Origin: Sandarakinorhabdus sp.
GTDB lineage: Bacteria > Pseudomonadota > Alphaproteobacteria > Sphingomonadales > Sphingomonadaceae
Assembly: GCA_020692215.1 (NCBI GenBank)
Contig: JAIMKW010000005.1
Location: 186,001-250,000, forward strand
Reading direction: 5' to 3'
DNA: 64,000 nucleotides
The notes below the pieces were generated by a model. It was not told the origin of the DNA. It saw only the letters and a program-made list of their open reading frames with translations, and searched no databases. This document shows, piece after piece, positions 35,114 through 44,894 of this stretch (positions are counted from its first letter, which is position 1; each line of letters starts with the position of its first letter). The translations under genes and the position numbers were made by a program.

Positions 35114-36326
35114 GGCGCGCCAGAATTTTGCGGCTCTCGGAGCGCTCGCGCCGGTTGCCTTGGGGTGCGCGCTGTTCGACGCATCGGCCGCAGATGCAAG
35201 CAAAGGCGATATTGAAGGGCTGCGCCACGGCGGCGAGAGCCAAAAGGTCACGTCCAGTGAAGCAGCCGAGCTTGGTCGCGCCTATCTGAAGGGCGGCGAT
35301 ACCGTCCGGGCGCTGGAAATGTATCGGCAGGTCGTCGCCCGCGATCCCAACAACATCGATGCCATGAACGGAATGGCTGTCTGCTATGACAGGCTGGGCC
35401 AGTTCGAGGTCAGCCGCGCATATTATGAAGCTGCCCTGGGGATGGAGCCGCAATCCCCGATGCTGCTCAACAACTATGGCTATTCGCTGTTTCTGCAGGG
35501 AGACATGGAGGGCGCACGGCGTTTTCTGGGCCTGGCGGCAGCCTCTGAAGACCCGGCCGTCCAGAGCGCCAGCCTGCGGATTCTGGCCCGGATCGATGCG
35601 GCGGCTGCCCGTGCGCCAACAGTCAGGGCCGTGCAAATGGCGGAAGCCAGCCCGGTCGGGCCACGCATCGTGCGGACAAGCAACCACGAGCAGCGGCTCA
35701 TGCTGGGCGGCGCACACGCGCCACCGCAGATGCTGGCATCGCTGGGTGCCGAGGCGGCGGCCGCCGTAGTTCCGGTCACCAGCTTCACCGAAGCGGAAGA
35801 ACAGGCCATCTTCGCCCATGAAGAGCGGCTGGTCCGCGCCGAAGCGGTGCAGAGACTGGCAACTCTGCAGGCAAAGGCGGCAGTGGCCCCCCAACCGATC
35901 CTGCCGTCTGAAATGCAGGCGATGCTGACCGCGGCGCAGACTCCGTCTCCCGCAGACGCGACAGAATTTGCCGGTTTTGCCGAGCCCGACCTCGAACAGA
36001 GCCTTCCTCCGCTGCCAGGCCATGCGTTCGAGGATTCTGCGGATTCCATCTCCCGGCGGCACCATGTTGCCGGCCGGAACGGCCCGGCGCTTGCGGTCTT
36101 GCCGTCCGGCATTCTGATCCAGAGATCCGGGGCGCGCCCTGCGCCGACAAAGGCCCTTCCGGCAGCCGAGCCCCTTGCCCGCAAGCGCAGTTTCAATTTG
36201 CCGTTCAAGAGCGATTTTGATGCCCTCAACGGATTTGCCGCCCGCATGCAGGGGCAAGAGCCGGAGGATCTGGCCGAAAAACTGGCTCTGCTCGAGGCGC
36301 TGATCGATCGCACGAGGTCGGCCTGA
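35106..36326 (+). CDS. tadD: TPR protein of the tad locus (TadD-like)
   Basis: The 406-residue protein starts with GTG inside the tadC end. A short hydrophobic N-terminus (FAALGALAPVALGCALFDASAA) with a cysteine may be a signal or lipoprotein anchor. TPR units lie at about 55-160 (LGRAYLKGGDTVRALEMYRQVVARDPNNIDAMNGMAVCYDRL and following). The C-terminal 200 residues are low in recognisable motifs. TadD proteins are lipoproteins needed for secretin stability in other species. Confidence 0.82.
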   Translation: MAKARQNFAALGALAPVALGCALFDASAADASKGDIEGLRHGGESQKVTSSEAAELGRAYLKGGDTVRALEMYRQVVARDPNNIDAMNGMAVCYDRLGQFEVSRAYYEAALGMEPQSPMLLNNYGYSLFLQGDMEGARRFLGLAAASEDPAVQSASLRILARIDAAAARAPTVRAVQMAEASPVGPRIVRTSNHEQRLMLGGAHAPPQMLASLGAEAAAAVVPVTSFTEAEEQAIFAHEERLVRAEAVQRLATLQAKAAVAPQPILPSEMQAMLTAAQTPSPADATEFAGFAEPDLEQSLPPLPGHAFEDSADSISRRHHVAGRNGPALAVLPSGILIQRSGARPAPTKALPAAEPLARKRSFNLPFKSDFDALNGFAARMQGQEPEDLAEKLALLEALIDRTRSA

Positions 36327-37237
36327 TGCTCTGGCCCGGCGGGCCGCGCGCAAGCCTGGCACTTCTTTCCATCCTGATATCCGGTCAGCCTGATCGGCTT
36401 GCCGCGCAGGACGCGCCCGTGGCGGAACAGAACGATCAGGCGCCGCCGCAGCCGGGCTCCCCCCTGTCATATCTGGCCTTCATCGATACAGCGCTTGCGG
36501 AAGGCCGTCTGCAGGCCGCGCAGGATCTCATCTCGCGGGCCCGCGCGCAACGCGACGATCCGGAAATCCGGCTTCGTGAGGCCGAACTGCTGCTTGCATC
36601 CGGGGCCGTGACACCAGCCATTGCAGCATTTGAAGGGCTGGTAGCCGACGCAGAGGTTTCTGCGCGCGCTGGCGTGGGCAAGGCTGTCGCGGAATTGCGC
36701 GCCGGGCGTGAAGCCCACGCCGATCAGGCCTTGTCGGTTGCCCTCGCCAAGGACCCGACCCTGGTTCGCGGCTGGATCATCCGGGGCGTTCTGGCAGATC
36801 GCCGGCGGGACTGGAAGGGTTCAGAGGCCGCCTATGGCCGTGCCATCGCGCTGGATCCGGCGTCGGCCACCGCCTTCAACAACCGGGGCTATGCAAGGCT
36901 TCTGCAGGGGCGAAACACAGACGCCGAGGCCGACCTTGTTCGCGCCCTCGTGATCGACAGCAGCCTTGCCGCCGCGCAGACAAACCTCCGCCTCGCCCGG
37001 GCCATGCAGGGCCGCTATGCCGAAGCCTTTATCGGGTCCACGCGGGAGGATCTAGCGCGAGACCTCAACATTGTCGGCTTCGCGGCCATGCAGCGGGGCG
37101 AATATGCCCTTGCCGAAAGCTATTTTTCGCGCGCTCTTGAAATCAACGGCCAGTTCGACCGGACAGCGGCCGCCAATCTTGCCTATCTGGAAACCATTGC
37201 TCCCCGAAGCGGCCGCACGAAGGCACCACAGAAATGA
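36326..37237 (+). CDS. second TPR protein of the tad locus
   Basis: The 303-residue protein has a signal-like N-terminus and at least four TPR-type helix pairs. The clearest are RGWIIRGVLADRRRDWKGSEAAYGRAIALDP and ATAFNNRGYARLLQGRNTDAEADLVRALVIDSS, with another near ARDLNIVGFAAMQRGEYALAESYFSRAL. It overlaps both neighbours (TGATG and ATGA). Two TPR genes in tandem are seen in several sphingomonad tad loci; which one plays the TadD part is not clear. Confidence 0.82.
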   Translation: MLWPGGPRASLALLSILISGQPDRLAAQDAPVAEQNDQAPPQPGSPLSYLAFIDTALAEGRLQAAQDLISRARAQRDDPEIRLREAELLLASGAVTPAIAAFEGLVADAEVSARAGVGKAVAELRAGREAHADQALSVALAKDPTLVRGWIIRGVLADRRRDWKGSEAAYGRAIALDPASATAFNNRGYARLLQGRNTDAEADLVRALVIDSSLAAAQTNLRLARAMQGRYAEAFIGSTREDLARDLNIVGFAAMQRGEYALAESYFSRALEINGQFDRTAAANLAYLETIAPRSGRTKAPQK

Positions 37238-37719
37238 CCCTTTCCGAAGCCTTGCTGGCCCTGGCCTTGCTGTTCCTTTTGGCGGCAGCCGTTGCGGATA
37301 TGCGCCGTTTCGAGATTCCCGATACATTTTCCATCGCCCTTATCGCTCTGGCCATCGCATTCGGCTTTACCCAGCCCGATTTTCCCTGGCTGGCACACGG
37401 CGCTGCGCTGCTCTTGATGTTTGCGCTGGGTGCCTTGCTGTTCAGCCTTGGATGGATGGGCGGCGGAGACGTGAAGGTGCTCACGGGCACGGCGGCCTGG
37501 GTGGGTTTGCAAGGCCTTCTGATGCAGCTCGCGGGCGTCGCTATCGCCGGTGGCCTGCTGGCGCTTGTTTTGCTGCTGGTCCGTGCGGGCGGGCGGATTG
37601 CCGATGTCCCGGACGAGCGGATGCCAAGAATGTTCCAGGCCGGAGCGCCGCTCCCCTATGCCGTTGCGATTGCGGGTGGAACCATCTGGTGGGCGTGGCG
37701 TGCCTGGCCTTTGGCCTGA
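37234..37719 (+). CDS. cpaA: prepilin peptidase CpaA/TadV
   Basis: This short (161-residue) type IV prepilin peptidase has five or six hydrophobic helices and the two catalytic aspartates, Asp22 in AVADMRRFEIPD and Asp79 in the GxGD motif MGGGDVK. It processes Flp and the TadE-like minor pilin. It is last in the locus instead of following flp. Three bases separate its stop from that of the convergent coiled-coil gene. Confidence 0.93.
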   Translation: MTLSEALLALALLFLLAAAVADMRRFEIPDTFSIALIALAIAFGFTQPDFPWLAHGAALLLMFALGALLFSLGWMGGGDVKVLTGTAAWVGLQGLLMQLAGVAIAGGLLALVLLLVRAGGRIADVPDERMPRMFQAGAPLPYAVAIAGGTIWWAWRAWPLA

Positions 37720-37722
37720 CCC

Positions 37723-40284
37723 TCATCCTTCCCTCCGGGCGATCGGTCTCCCGATGGCTTGCGCGATCAGCACATACAGCTTTCCGATGTCGGATGAAAG
37801 CAACACCAGCCCCAGGGCCTCGCCGTCCGGGTCTTTCAGCACACGCCGGATCAGCGTTTCGAACTGGTCTAGATAGCGGGCCGCTTCTTCCCTGAAGGGC
37901 TCGTCATGTTCGAAGTGTCGGGCAATCCTGCGCGCAGTTTCCTTGTCGGCCAGCCGCACCGTCGTGCGGGCAAACAGGCTGCGGTCGCCCTTCAGATAGC
38001 GGTCCCACGCATCGTCGCCGGCATCCACGGCCAGCAGCCGTGCTACATCGACAGACGCGCTGTTCAGGCTGTCCACCAGCTTGATCGATCTGGCCGCAAG
38101 CGTATCGCGCGCACGCACATCCATTCGCGTGTCGACTTCGTCGATCCGCGCCTCGGTTTCCGAAATTGTCCGCATCAGTTCCACAAGCCTTGTGGAAACC
38201 CGCTCCGATGCCCCGTTCGCGGCCTCGGCTGCGCGAACCGCTGCATCCTCCAGCGAAGCGATCTGCAGCCGGATGGGCGCGCCAAAAGCGGCTTCAGCCT
38301 TGGTGGAGGCAAAATTGTCGAGGGATTGCTCCGCCTCTGCCACGACGTCTGAAAGCAGGCCGCGAATTTCAGCCGCGGTCGCGTTCACAGACTGGCGGAC
38401 CTGCATGACATTCTCGACCATGCGCGACGCTGCGGCGATGGCGGTCTGCTCGGTGCTTGCCTGGATTTCGCCCACGATTCCGCGCGCCTCGCTGAAATGC
38501 CCAGCGAGGGTTTCCGAAAGCCCGACGACAGCTTCGTGATCGCGCTCGAAGGCCGCAGCGCTGTCGCGCAAGATGGCGACCTGGCTATCGATACGCTCGC
38601 GCAAATCGTCGAGCTGGGCGATCATCGAGCGGCCCTTATCGGTGGCCATGTCAAAGGAAGCTTCAAGTTCGGGAAGCTTCGCATCAGTCGCCGAAGTGAA
38701 CGTGTCCAGCATCGGCAGCAGCCTTGCAACCTGTGCTTCCAGCACAGCGGTCGCGTCCTGGCCTGCGGAAAGCGCGGCGCCAACACCATCGATCTCCTCG
38801 ATTGTCCGAGCAATCCGCTCACTGGTTTCGCCCAGTTTTGCAGCCCCATCGGCGCGCAACTCTTCCAGGCGCGCCTCGATTGCGACGATTCCACTGGCAA
38901 GCTGGGCCTGCAACTGGTCGGTCACCTGGGTCTGCCCGGCGCGCAAATCTTCCAGCCGGGTCTGTGCGGCGGCGATGCTCTGGGCAACCTGCTCCTGCAA
39001 CTCGCTGGCCACAGCCTGTTGCCCGGCGCGCATATCCCCCAGTCGCGCCTCGATTGCAGCGATGTTTGCTGCCAGCTGCTCCTCGATCTGCTCGGCGGCA
39101 GCCTGCTGGCGCATCCGCAGGCCGGCAAGCCTGCTGTCCATGGCATCGACATGCGCGGTGGCCTGGTCCTGCAGCAACGCGGCAGCGGCCTGTTGCCTGC
39201 GGCCCAGCTCTTCCAGCTGCATTTCGATTGCAGCGATGCTGGCCGAAATACCGGCCTGTATGTCTTCTGCTGTTGAAGCCTGGCCGCTGCGCAGAGTGCC
39301 AAGCCGATCCTCTATGGCAGCGATGCCGGCAAGCGAGCGCTCCTGCAGCTGGTCGCTTAGCTGCTGCTGATCAGTGAACTGCTGCTTCAGCTGGTTCGCG
39401 GCGCTCAGCAGCACATCAAGCCGCTGTCCGATCGCCCGGGTTCCCTCGCTGCCGAAGGTGTCAACCTCGTGCCGAGCTGTCGAAAGCATGGATTCGAACC
39501 GCTGGCTATAGTCCTGCAGCGTCTCTCCGATGGAGGAAAAGGCAGCGGCGGAGCGTTCCAGAACGCCGGTTACGGCTGCGTCCAGCGTGTAGGCGCGGTT
39601 GGCAATGGCTTTTGTGGTTTCGCCCGATGTCGAATCGATCTGTGCCAGCAGCTTCTGCATCGCCGCAATGCTGGTTTCTGCCTGGTTCCCGGCATCCGTG
39701 CTGCGCGCGGCTACGGCTGCCAATGCTCCATCCACAGCCTGTATCTGCAGGGCTGCCTGCCCACCCGCCGTGCGCAACAGGGATTCGGCGTCGCGCGCCT
39801 GCGCAGTAAGGCCGGGCATGGTATCCAGCAAAGCTGTAGCGGCCTTGCCCATGTCGGCAGATGAAAGTGCCATGGTGCCGGCGGCCACTTCCAGGGCCTG
39901 GGCTGTTGCGGCAAGACCATTGCCTTCTGCTGCCGCTGCGAGGCTCATCTGCTGCACTTTTTCGGTGCAGGCGCCCAGCGTGGCGTCGATCTGACCCAGC
40001 TTCTCCTCAAGATCGGCCGCCGAGCGGATGGCGCTGTCGACGCGCTTTTCGATCTCCTCGATTTCCATCGGCCTACGCCCCATGGGCAGATAGGCTGCCA
40101 GCAACAGCAGGATGATGAGCGAAGGGAACAGGCCTGATCCGGCGTTGAGCATTGCAAAAGGGCCAGCAGTCTGGCCGGGTAGGCTGGATAGGATCGAGAC
40201 CAGAAGCCAGGCCATGGCAACTGCGGCGAGCAGCCAGAGCGGCCATATCCGTCTGGCCTGCAATCCCGATGCCGAATGGTCCAT
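37723..40284 (-). CDS. membrane-anchored coiled-coil protein with 29-residue repeats
   Basis: The 853-residue protein has two N-terminal transmembrane helices (about 13-34 and 52-68) that place the rest in the cytoplasm or periplasm as one long helical rod rich in Ala, Gln, Glu and Arg. Residues 321-494 are six exact 29-residue repeats of the pattern IAAIExRLxxLRxGQ. A conserved-looking globular end (about 740-853, with DDAWDRYLKGDRSLFARTTVRLADKE) follows. The architecture recalls methyl-accepting or tethering proteins, but no signalling domain is seen. It is convergent with the pilus locus. Its function is unknown. Confidence 0.8.
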   Translation of the reverse strand: MDHSASGLQARRIWPLWLLAAVAMAWLLVSILSSLPGQTAGPFAMLNAGSGLFPSLIILLLLAAYLPMGRRPMEIEEIEKRVDSAIRSAADLEEKLGQIDATLGACTEKVQQMSLAAAAEGNGLAATAQALEVAAGTMALSSADMGKAATALLDTMPGLTAQARDAESLLRTAGGQAALQIQAVDGALAAVAARSTDAGNQAETSIAAMQKLLAQIDSTSGETTKAIANRAYTLDAAVTGVLERSAAAFSSIGETLQDYSQRFESMLSTARHEVDTFGSEGTRAIGQRLDVLLSAANQLKQQFTDQQQLSDQLQERSLAGIAAIEDRLGTLRSGQASTAEDIQAGISASIAAIEMQLEELGRRQQAAAALLQDQATAHVDAMDSRLAGLRMRQQAAAEQIEEQLAANIAAIEARLGDMRAGQQAVASELQEQVAQSIAAAQTRLEDLRAGQTQVTDQLQAQLASGIVAIEARLEELRADGAAKLGETSERIARTIEEIDGVGAALSAGQDATAVLEAQVARLLPMLDTFTSATDAKLPELEASFDMATDKGRSMIAQLDDLRERIDSQVAILRDSAAAFERDHEAVVGLSETLAGHFSEARGIVGEIQASTEQTAIAAASRMVENVMQVRQSVNATAAEIRGLLSDVVAEAEQSLDNFASTKAEAAFGAPIRLQIASLEDAAVRAAEAANGASERVSTRLVELMRTISETEARIDEVDTRMDVRARDTLAARSIKLVDSLNSASVDVARLLAVDAGDDAWDRYLKGDRSLFARTTVRLADKETARRIARHFEHDEPFREEAARYLDQFETLIRRVLKDPDGEALGLVLLSSDIGKLYVLIAQAIGRPIARREG
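38803..39324 (-). repeat. six tandem 87-nt units (29-residue repeats)
   Basis: Each unit encodes exactly 29 residues starting IAAIE, VDAMD, IAAAQ or IVAIE, with R7/L8 and LR at 11-12 mostly conserved. Codon use differs between units, so these are old, selected protein repeats and not recent DNA duplications. Confidence 0.88.
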
Positions 40285-40420
40285 CAGATCAGCGCTCCCC
40301 GCACCCCAACCATCCCCCGATGTTGGTCTTTCTCATCACAATTTCTTGTCACCACTGCAAGTGCTGATACCACATCTGGTGTCGGGATCGGCCCACGCCC
40401 TGATTTTTCGGGGGACAAGT

Positions 40421-41653
40421 TCAGCCGAACGCCTGAATGCCGGTCTGCGCCCGCCCAAGGATCAGCGCGTGGATGTCGTGTGTTCCCTCATAGGTGTTGA
40501 CAGCCTCGAGGTTCATCACATGGCGGATCACCTGATACTCGTCGGAAATGCCGTTGCCGCCGTGCATGTCGCGCGACACGCGCGCGATATCGAGCGCCTT
40601 GCCGCAATTGTTGCGCTTCAGCAGCGAGATCGCTTCGGGCGCGAGCCTGCCTTCGTCCATCAGCCGGCCTGCACGCAGAGCGAGCAGCAGGCCGAGCGTG
40701 ATTTCCGTCTGCATGTCGGCAAGTTTTTTCTGCACCAGTTGCGTTGCCGCCAGTGGCCTGCCGAACTGCTTCCGGTCCAGCGTGTACTGCCGCGCCGCGT
40801 GCCAGCAGAACTCGGCTGCGCCCATCACGCCCCAGCCGATGCCGTAGCGCGCATTGTTCAGGCAGCCGAACGGCCCTTTCAGGCCGCTGACGTGGGGGAG
40901 CAGCCGGTCTTCGGGGATGACCACATCCTGCATCACGATCTCGCCCGTCACCCAGGCGCGAAGCGAGAACTTGCCGGCGATCTTGGGGGTGGAGAGCCCT
41001 GCATCGCTGCGCAGCAGTACGAATCCGCGGATCTGCTCTCCCTTGCCATCATCCAGGTCGCACTTGGCCCACACCACGAACAGGTCGGCAATGGGGCTGT
41101 TGGTGATCCACATCTTGGCGCCGCTGATGCGGTATCCGCCGGTCGTCTTCACTGCCTTGGTCTTCATGCCGGCCGGGTCCGATCCGGCGTCGGGCTCAGT
41201 CAGGCCGAAGGCTCCCACCCAGTTGCCGGTTGCCAGTTTCGGCAGCCATTCCTGCCGTTGCGCCTCGGTGCCGTAAGCCCAGATCGGATACATCACGAGG
41301 CTGGACTGCACGGAAAAGGCCGAGCGATAGGCGCTGTCGATCCGCTCCACTTCGCGTGCGATCAGGCCATAGGCGACATAGCTCACCCCGGCACAGCCAT
41401 AGCCGTGGATGGTGGGCCCCAGCAGCCCGGCCTTGCCGAATTCCTGCATCAGGCCCCGGTCATAGGTCTCGTTGCGGTTCGCCTCTTTCACGATGGGGGC
41501 CAGATGCTGATCGCAGAACGCGCGCGCGCTGTCGCGCACCATCCGCTCCTCCTCGCTTAGCTCGGCCTCGATAAGCAGCGCATCATCCCAGCTGCACGAA
41601 GGCCAGGGCTTGGCGGGGGATTTTGCGGGCGCGAACGAAGGGGAGGCGTTCAT
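40421..41653 (-). CDS. gcdH: acyl-CoA dehydrogenase, glutaryl-CoA dehydrogenase type
   Basis: GcdH oxidises and decarboxylates glutaryl-CoA to crotonyl-CoA in lysine, tryptophan or aromatic breakdown. The 410-residue flavoprotein has [51 protein letters not shown] and the active-site region [21 protein letters not shown], whose Glu is the catalytic base. The ATG at 41653 has AAGGAG seven bases upstream. It lies downstream of, and co-directional with, the Rieske gene with a 143-base gap. Confidence 0.9.
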   Translation of the reverse strand: MNASPSFAPAKSPAKPWPSCSWDDALLIEAELSEEERMVRDSARAFCDQHLAPIVKEANRNETYDRGLMQEFGKAGLLGPTIHGYGCAGVSYVAYGLIAREVERIDSAYRSAFSVQSSLVMYPIWAYGTEAQRQEWLPKLATGNWVGAFGLTEPDAGSDPAGMKTKAVKTTGGYRISGAKMWITNSPIADLFVVWAKCDLDDGKGEQIRGFVLLRSDAGLSTPKIAGKFSLRAWVTGEIVMQDVVIPEDRLLPHVSGLKGPFGCLNNARYGIGWGVMGAAEFCWHAARQYTLDRKQFGRPLAATQLVQKKLADMQTEITLGLLLALRAGRLMDEGRLAPEAISLLKRNNCGKALDIARVSRDMHGGNGISDEYQVIRHVMNLEAVNTYEGTHDIHALILGRAQTGIQAFG

Positions 41654-41796
41654 CGAAAAAGGCTCCTTGGCATGTATCGGCATCCGGGCTGCGCCGGCAG
41701 AATTGCGGATCGCCAGCAGGGTGTGCCGGCCATGGCTCTGCCTAGCCCCCCTTGGCGGCTGCGTGAAGGGGGCGCGCAGCCGCGATGGCCCGGCCG

Positions 41797-43173
41797 TCAG
41801 CGGGCCAGATATTTGTCCAATGTCGCGTGGAAGTGGCGAATCCGCGCCTCCTGATAGCGCCCAAGCTCCACGCGGTTGTTGGGCGACGATATCAGACCCT
41901 CCTGCACATGCGGCAGGTTCGCCATATCCTGATCATAAACGCCACCAAGCCGTCCCCAGGCCGTCACGCTGCTCCATGGCTCATCCGCATTCAGGAAGAT
42001 CATCTCGGCGGCGCGCGGAACCGGCTCGCGCGCCGGCGCTTTCGCCAGAACACGAACTTCCATCAGCGTCGCGTGCTGGTCCGGCCAGGGGCGCCAGCGG
42101 TAGCTGATGTTCGACATGTAGCCGCCCCAGGGCGAAACATTGGGGAATACATTGTAGGTCCATGCGTCCAGCAGTTCCGCGTCGGACGCGGCGGCAGCCT
42201 CTGCGGTGTAGCCGAGTGCGGCCAGTGCATCGCGGTTGCGCTGGCCCAGCGCCTGCCGGGCTGTCTGCCCCGGTGCAAGCACGATTGGCGCGACCTCTTC
42301 GTTGTTGCGCCCGGCGCCGCCGGCAAATGCGTCGAGGATCGCCTCTTCGGAAATTGCGCCCAGATGCGGGCTGGGCACGCCAAACGGGGTCAGCGCCAGA
42401 TTCACATGATCACCCCACATCGAATAGCGGCTGTTCGCGTCGCCGGTGAAGGGCAGGATCTGCGGGTGGGTGACAATCGAATGCCAGGCTTCCATGAAGG
42501 CCTCGGCAACCACTTTCCAGTTCGCCTTGACAACCTTGCCGACCCATACGGCCGTATAGTTCCGGTCCTGTCCCCAGCGCGCAAAATGCTCCGGCAGCGG
42601 CGCCAGATACTGTTCGAGCGGCGGGGCGCTGCCGTCCCAGTTCACGAACCAGTAGCCTGCGAAGCGCGCCGTGCGCACTTCGGGCAGGCGCATGGCCTCG
42701 TCGGTCAGATGCGCGAAGTCCCACCGGCAGGGGATCTGTTTCAGGCTGCCGTCATTGTTCCAGGTGAAGCCATGGAAGGGGCATTGCAGATCGTTGGCAC
42801 TTCCGGATTCGGTGCGCAGCCGCCGGCCGCGGTGCAGGCAGACATTCCAGAAGGCCTTCACGCTGCGGTCGGGCTGGCGCACCAGAATCACCGAATTGCC
42901 CAGATTGTCATAGACGACAAGGTCGCCGGGCTCGGGAAACTCCTCGTCGCGCGCTGCCATCTGCCACACGCGCGGCCACATCTTCTCGCGCTCGGCGGCG
43001 AAAAAGCTGTCGCTCGTGTAGCGGCTGGCCTCAAGAGAGGTGGGCCCGAGATCCGTGAAGCTGTCGGCCATGTACATGTCGGGCACGGGCGGATTGTCCC
43101 GCGCCCAGATGTCCTGAACGCTATCCCCGGCACAATGGGGGACGGTGAAGTCGTGCGAGTCTCGATCTGCCAT
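41797..43173 (-). CDS. Rieske non-heme iron oxygenase, large subunit
   Basis: The 458-residue protein has the Rieske cluster ligands CLHRG (Cys112, His114) and CPFHGFTW (Cys131, His134), then the mononuclear iron site [15 protein letters not shown] (His231, His236). Family members hydroxylate aromatic rings or demethylate methoxy or quaternary amine compounds. No reductase, ferredoxin or small-subunit gene is adjacent, so electron partners must be elsewhere. GGGAGG precedes the ATG at 43173. The substrate is not deducible. Confidence 0.9.
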   Translation of the reverse strand: MADRDSHDFTVPHCAGDSVQDIWARDNPPVPDMYMADSFTDLGPTSLEASRYTSDSFFAAEREKMWPRVWQMAARDEEFPEPGDLVVYDNLGNSVILVRQPDRSVKAFWNVCLHRGRRLRTESGSANDLQCPFHGFTWNNDGSLKQIPCRWDFAHLTDEAMRLPEVRTARFAGYWFVNWDGSAPPLEQYLAPLPEHFARWGQDRNYTAVWVGKVVKANWKVVAEAFMEAWHSIVTHPQILPFTGDANSRYSMWGDHVNLALTPFGVPSPHLGAISEEAILDAFAGGAGRNNEEVAPIVLAPGQTARQALGQRNRDALAALGYTAEAAAASDAELLDAWTYNVFPNVSPWGGYMSNISYRWRPWPDQHATLMEVRVLAKAPAREPVPRAAEMIFLNADEPWSSVTAWGRLGGVYDQDMANLPHVQEGLISSPNNRVELGRYQEARIRHFHATLDKYLAR

Positions 43174-43262
43174 TGCAGGTCCTCCCATTGGCACGATAGG
43201 CGTTGCAGATATTGCGACATACCCCGCTTTTTGCTGGCGCGGCCCTGCTTGAGGACAATTGG

Positions 43263-43943
43263 ATGACAGACCCGCTATCAATCCGCAGGCTTTACGGGCG
43301 GGCGCAGGGCCATCCGCTTCGAGCCAACGCGCAGCGGCTGGTGGAAGACCTTCTTCCGAAGCTCGCCGTGCCCGAGGATGGAGCGCTCACGACGGAGCGC
43401 CTGTTTGGCGACAATCGCCCCCTTGCGTTTGAAGTGGGCTTCGGGAAGGGCGAGCATCTGGCCTTTCAGGCGGCGCGCCACAAGGACTGGGGGTTCATTG
43501 GCGCGGAGCCCTATCTGAACGGTGTTGCCGGCTTGCTGGCCGATATCGAGGCGGGCGGCCTGGGCAATGTGCGCGTGCACAGGGGCGATGCGCTCGACCT
43601 TCTGGAGCGGCTGCCCGACGACAGCCTTTCAAGCTTGTATCTACTGCATCCGGATCCTTGGCCCAAATCGCGCCATGCCAAGCGCCGCTTCGTGAACCCC
43701 GGGCCTGTTGACCTTGTTGCCGCCAAACTGAAGCCAGGGGCCGAGTTCAGGATCGCGACAGATCATGTCGGCTATATGCGGCATGTGATGATGGTGATGC
43801 AGCACATGGCCGATTTCGAATGGACCGCCGAAGCCCCGGGAGACTGGCAGCGGATCCCCGAGGATTGGCCCGACACGCGCTTTGCACAGAAGGCCCGGGC
43901 GCTGGGCCATGATGTGTGGCGCTTGATTTATCGCCGCCTCTGA
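43263..43943 (+). CDS. trmB: tRNA (guanine-N7)-methyltransferase TrmB
   Basis: TrmB makes m7G46 in tRNA using SAM. The 226-residue protein has FEVGFGKGEHL (SAM loop), GAEPYLNGVAGLL, LLHPDPWPKSRHAKRRFVN and the end motif TRFAQKARALGHDVWRL. GAGGAC lies six bases before the ATG at 43263. It is divergent from the Rieske gene and 15 bases before accA. Confidence 0.95.
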   Translation: MTDPLSIRRLYGRAQGHPLRANAQRLVEDLLPKLAVPEDGALTTERLFGDNRPLAFEVGFGKGEHLAFQAARHKDWGFIGAEPYLNGVAGLLADIEAGGLGNVRVHRGDALDLLERLPDDSLSSLYLLHPDPWPKSRHAKRRFVNPGPVDLVAAKLKPGAEFRIATDHVGYMRHVMMVMQHMADFEWTAEAPGDWQRIPEDWPDTRFAQKARALGHDVWRLIYRRL

Positions 43944-43958
43944 CCAACTGGAAAAGCC

Positions 43959-44894
43959 ATGGCCCAGATTCTCGAGTTCGAAAAACCCGTTGCCGCCCTT
44001 GATGCGGAGATCGCCGCAATGGCGGGCGACCCAGCGAAGTCCGCGGCGCGGACGAGGGCGGAAGCCCGCAGGGCGAAACTGCTCGCCGATATCTATGGCG
44101 GCCTTACCCCGTGGCAGAAAACGATGGTTGCACGCCATCCGGCGCGGCCGCGCTTCCTCGCTATCGCCGAGACCCTGTTCGAGGATTGGCAGCCGCTGGC
44201 CGGAGACCGTGCCTTTGCCGACGATCCGGCGATCCTTGGAGGCCCTGCGCGGTTTCGGGGCCAGCCGGTGATGCTGATCGGCCATGAGAAGGGCTCCGAC
44301 ACGCAGTCGCGCGTGAAGCGCAACTTCGGGATGGCAAAGCCCGAAGGCTATCGAAAGGCTGCAAGGCTGATGGACATGGCCGACCGGTTCGGGCTTCCCA
44401 TCATTGCGCTGGTCGATACGCCGGGCGCCTTCCCCGGCATCGAGGCGGAGGAGCGCGGGCAGGCCGAGGCCATCGCGCGGGCGACCGAAGCGTGCCTCAA
44501 TGTCGATGTGCCAATGGTGTCGGTTATCATCGGAGAGGGCGGCTCGGGTGGCGCAGTCGCGCTGGCGGCCGCAAACATGGTGCTGATGCTGGAGCACAGC
44601 GTCTATGCTGTCATCTCGCCCGAAGGCTGCGCTTCGATCCTGTGGCGCGATCCGGCCAAGGCGGCAGAGGCCGCGCAGGCCATGCGGATCTCGGCTGGCG
44701 ACCTTGCCGAGCTCGGCGTGATCGATTCGGTGGTGAACGAGCCGGTGGGTGGCGCACATCGCGCCCCGGCAGAGGCCATGCAGAGGCTGGGGGACGCGAT
44801 CGAGGCTGCGCTTGATGCGCTGCATTCGCGCCCGGCGGATCGGCTCAAGGCCGAACGGCGTCAGAAGTTTCTTGCCTTTGCGAGGGCAAGTTGA
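43959..44894 (+). CDS. accA: acetyl-CoA carboxylase carboxyltransferase subunit alpha
   Basis: AccA with AccD transfers the carboxyl from biotin to acetyl-CoA, the first step of fatty acid synthesis. The 311-residue protein has [57 protein letters not shown] and the C-terminal [13 protein letters not shown]. Its partner accD is in this window at 60548-61393. The stop overlaps the next start (TGATG). Confidence 0.97.
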   Translation: MAQILEFEKPVAALDAEIAAMAGDPAKSAARTRAEARRAKLLADIYGGLTPWQKTMVARHPARPRFLAIAETLFEDWQPLAGDRAFADDPAILGGPARFRGQPVMLIGHEKGSDTQSRVKRNFGMAKPEGYRKAARLMDMADRFGLPIIALVDTPGAFPGIEAEERGQAEAIARATEACLNVDVPMVSVIIGEGGSGGAVALAAANMVLMLEHSVYAVISPEGCASILWRDPAKAAEAAQAMRISAGDLAELGVIDSVVNEPVGGAHRAPAEAMQRLGDAIEAALDALHSRPADRLKAERRQKFLAFARAS

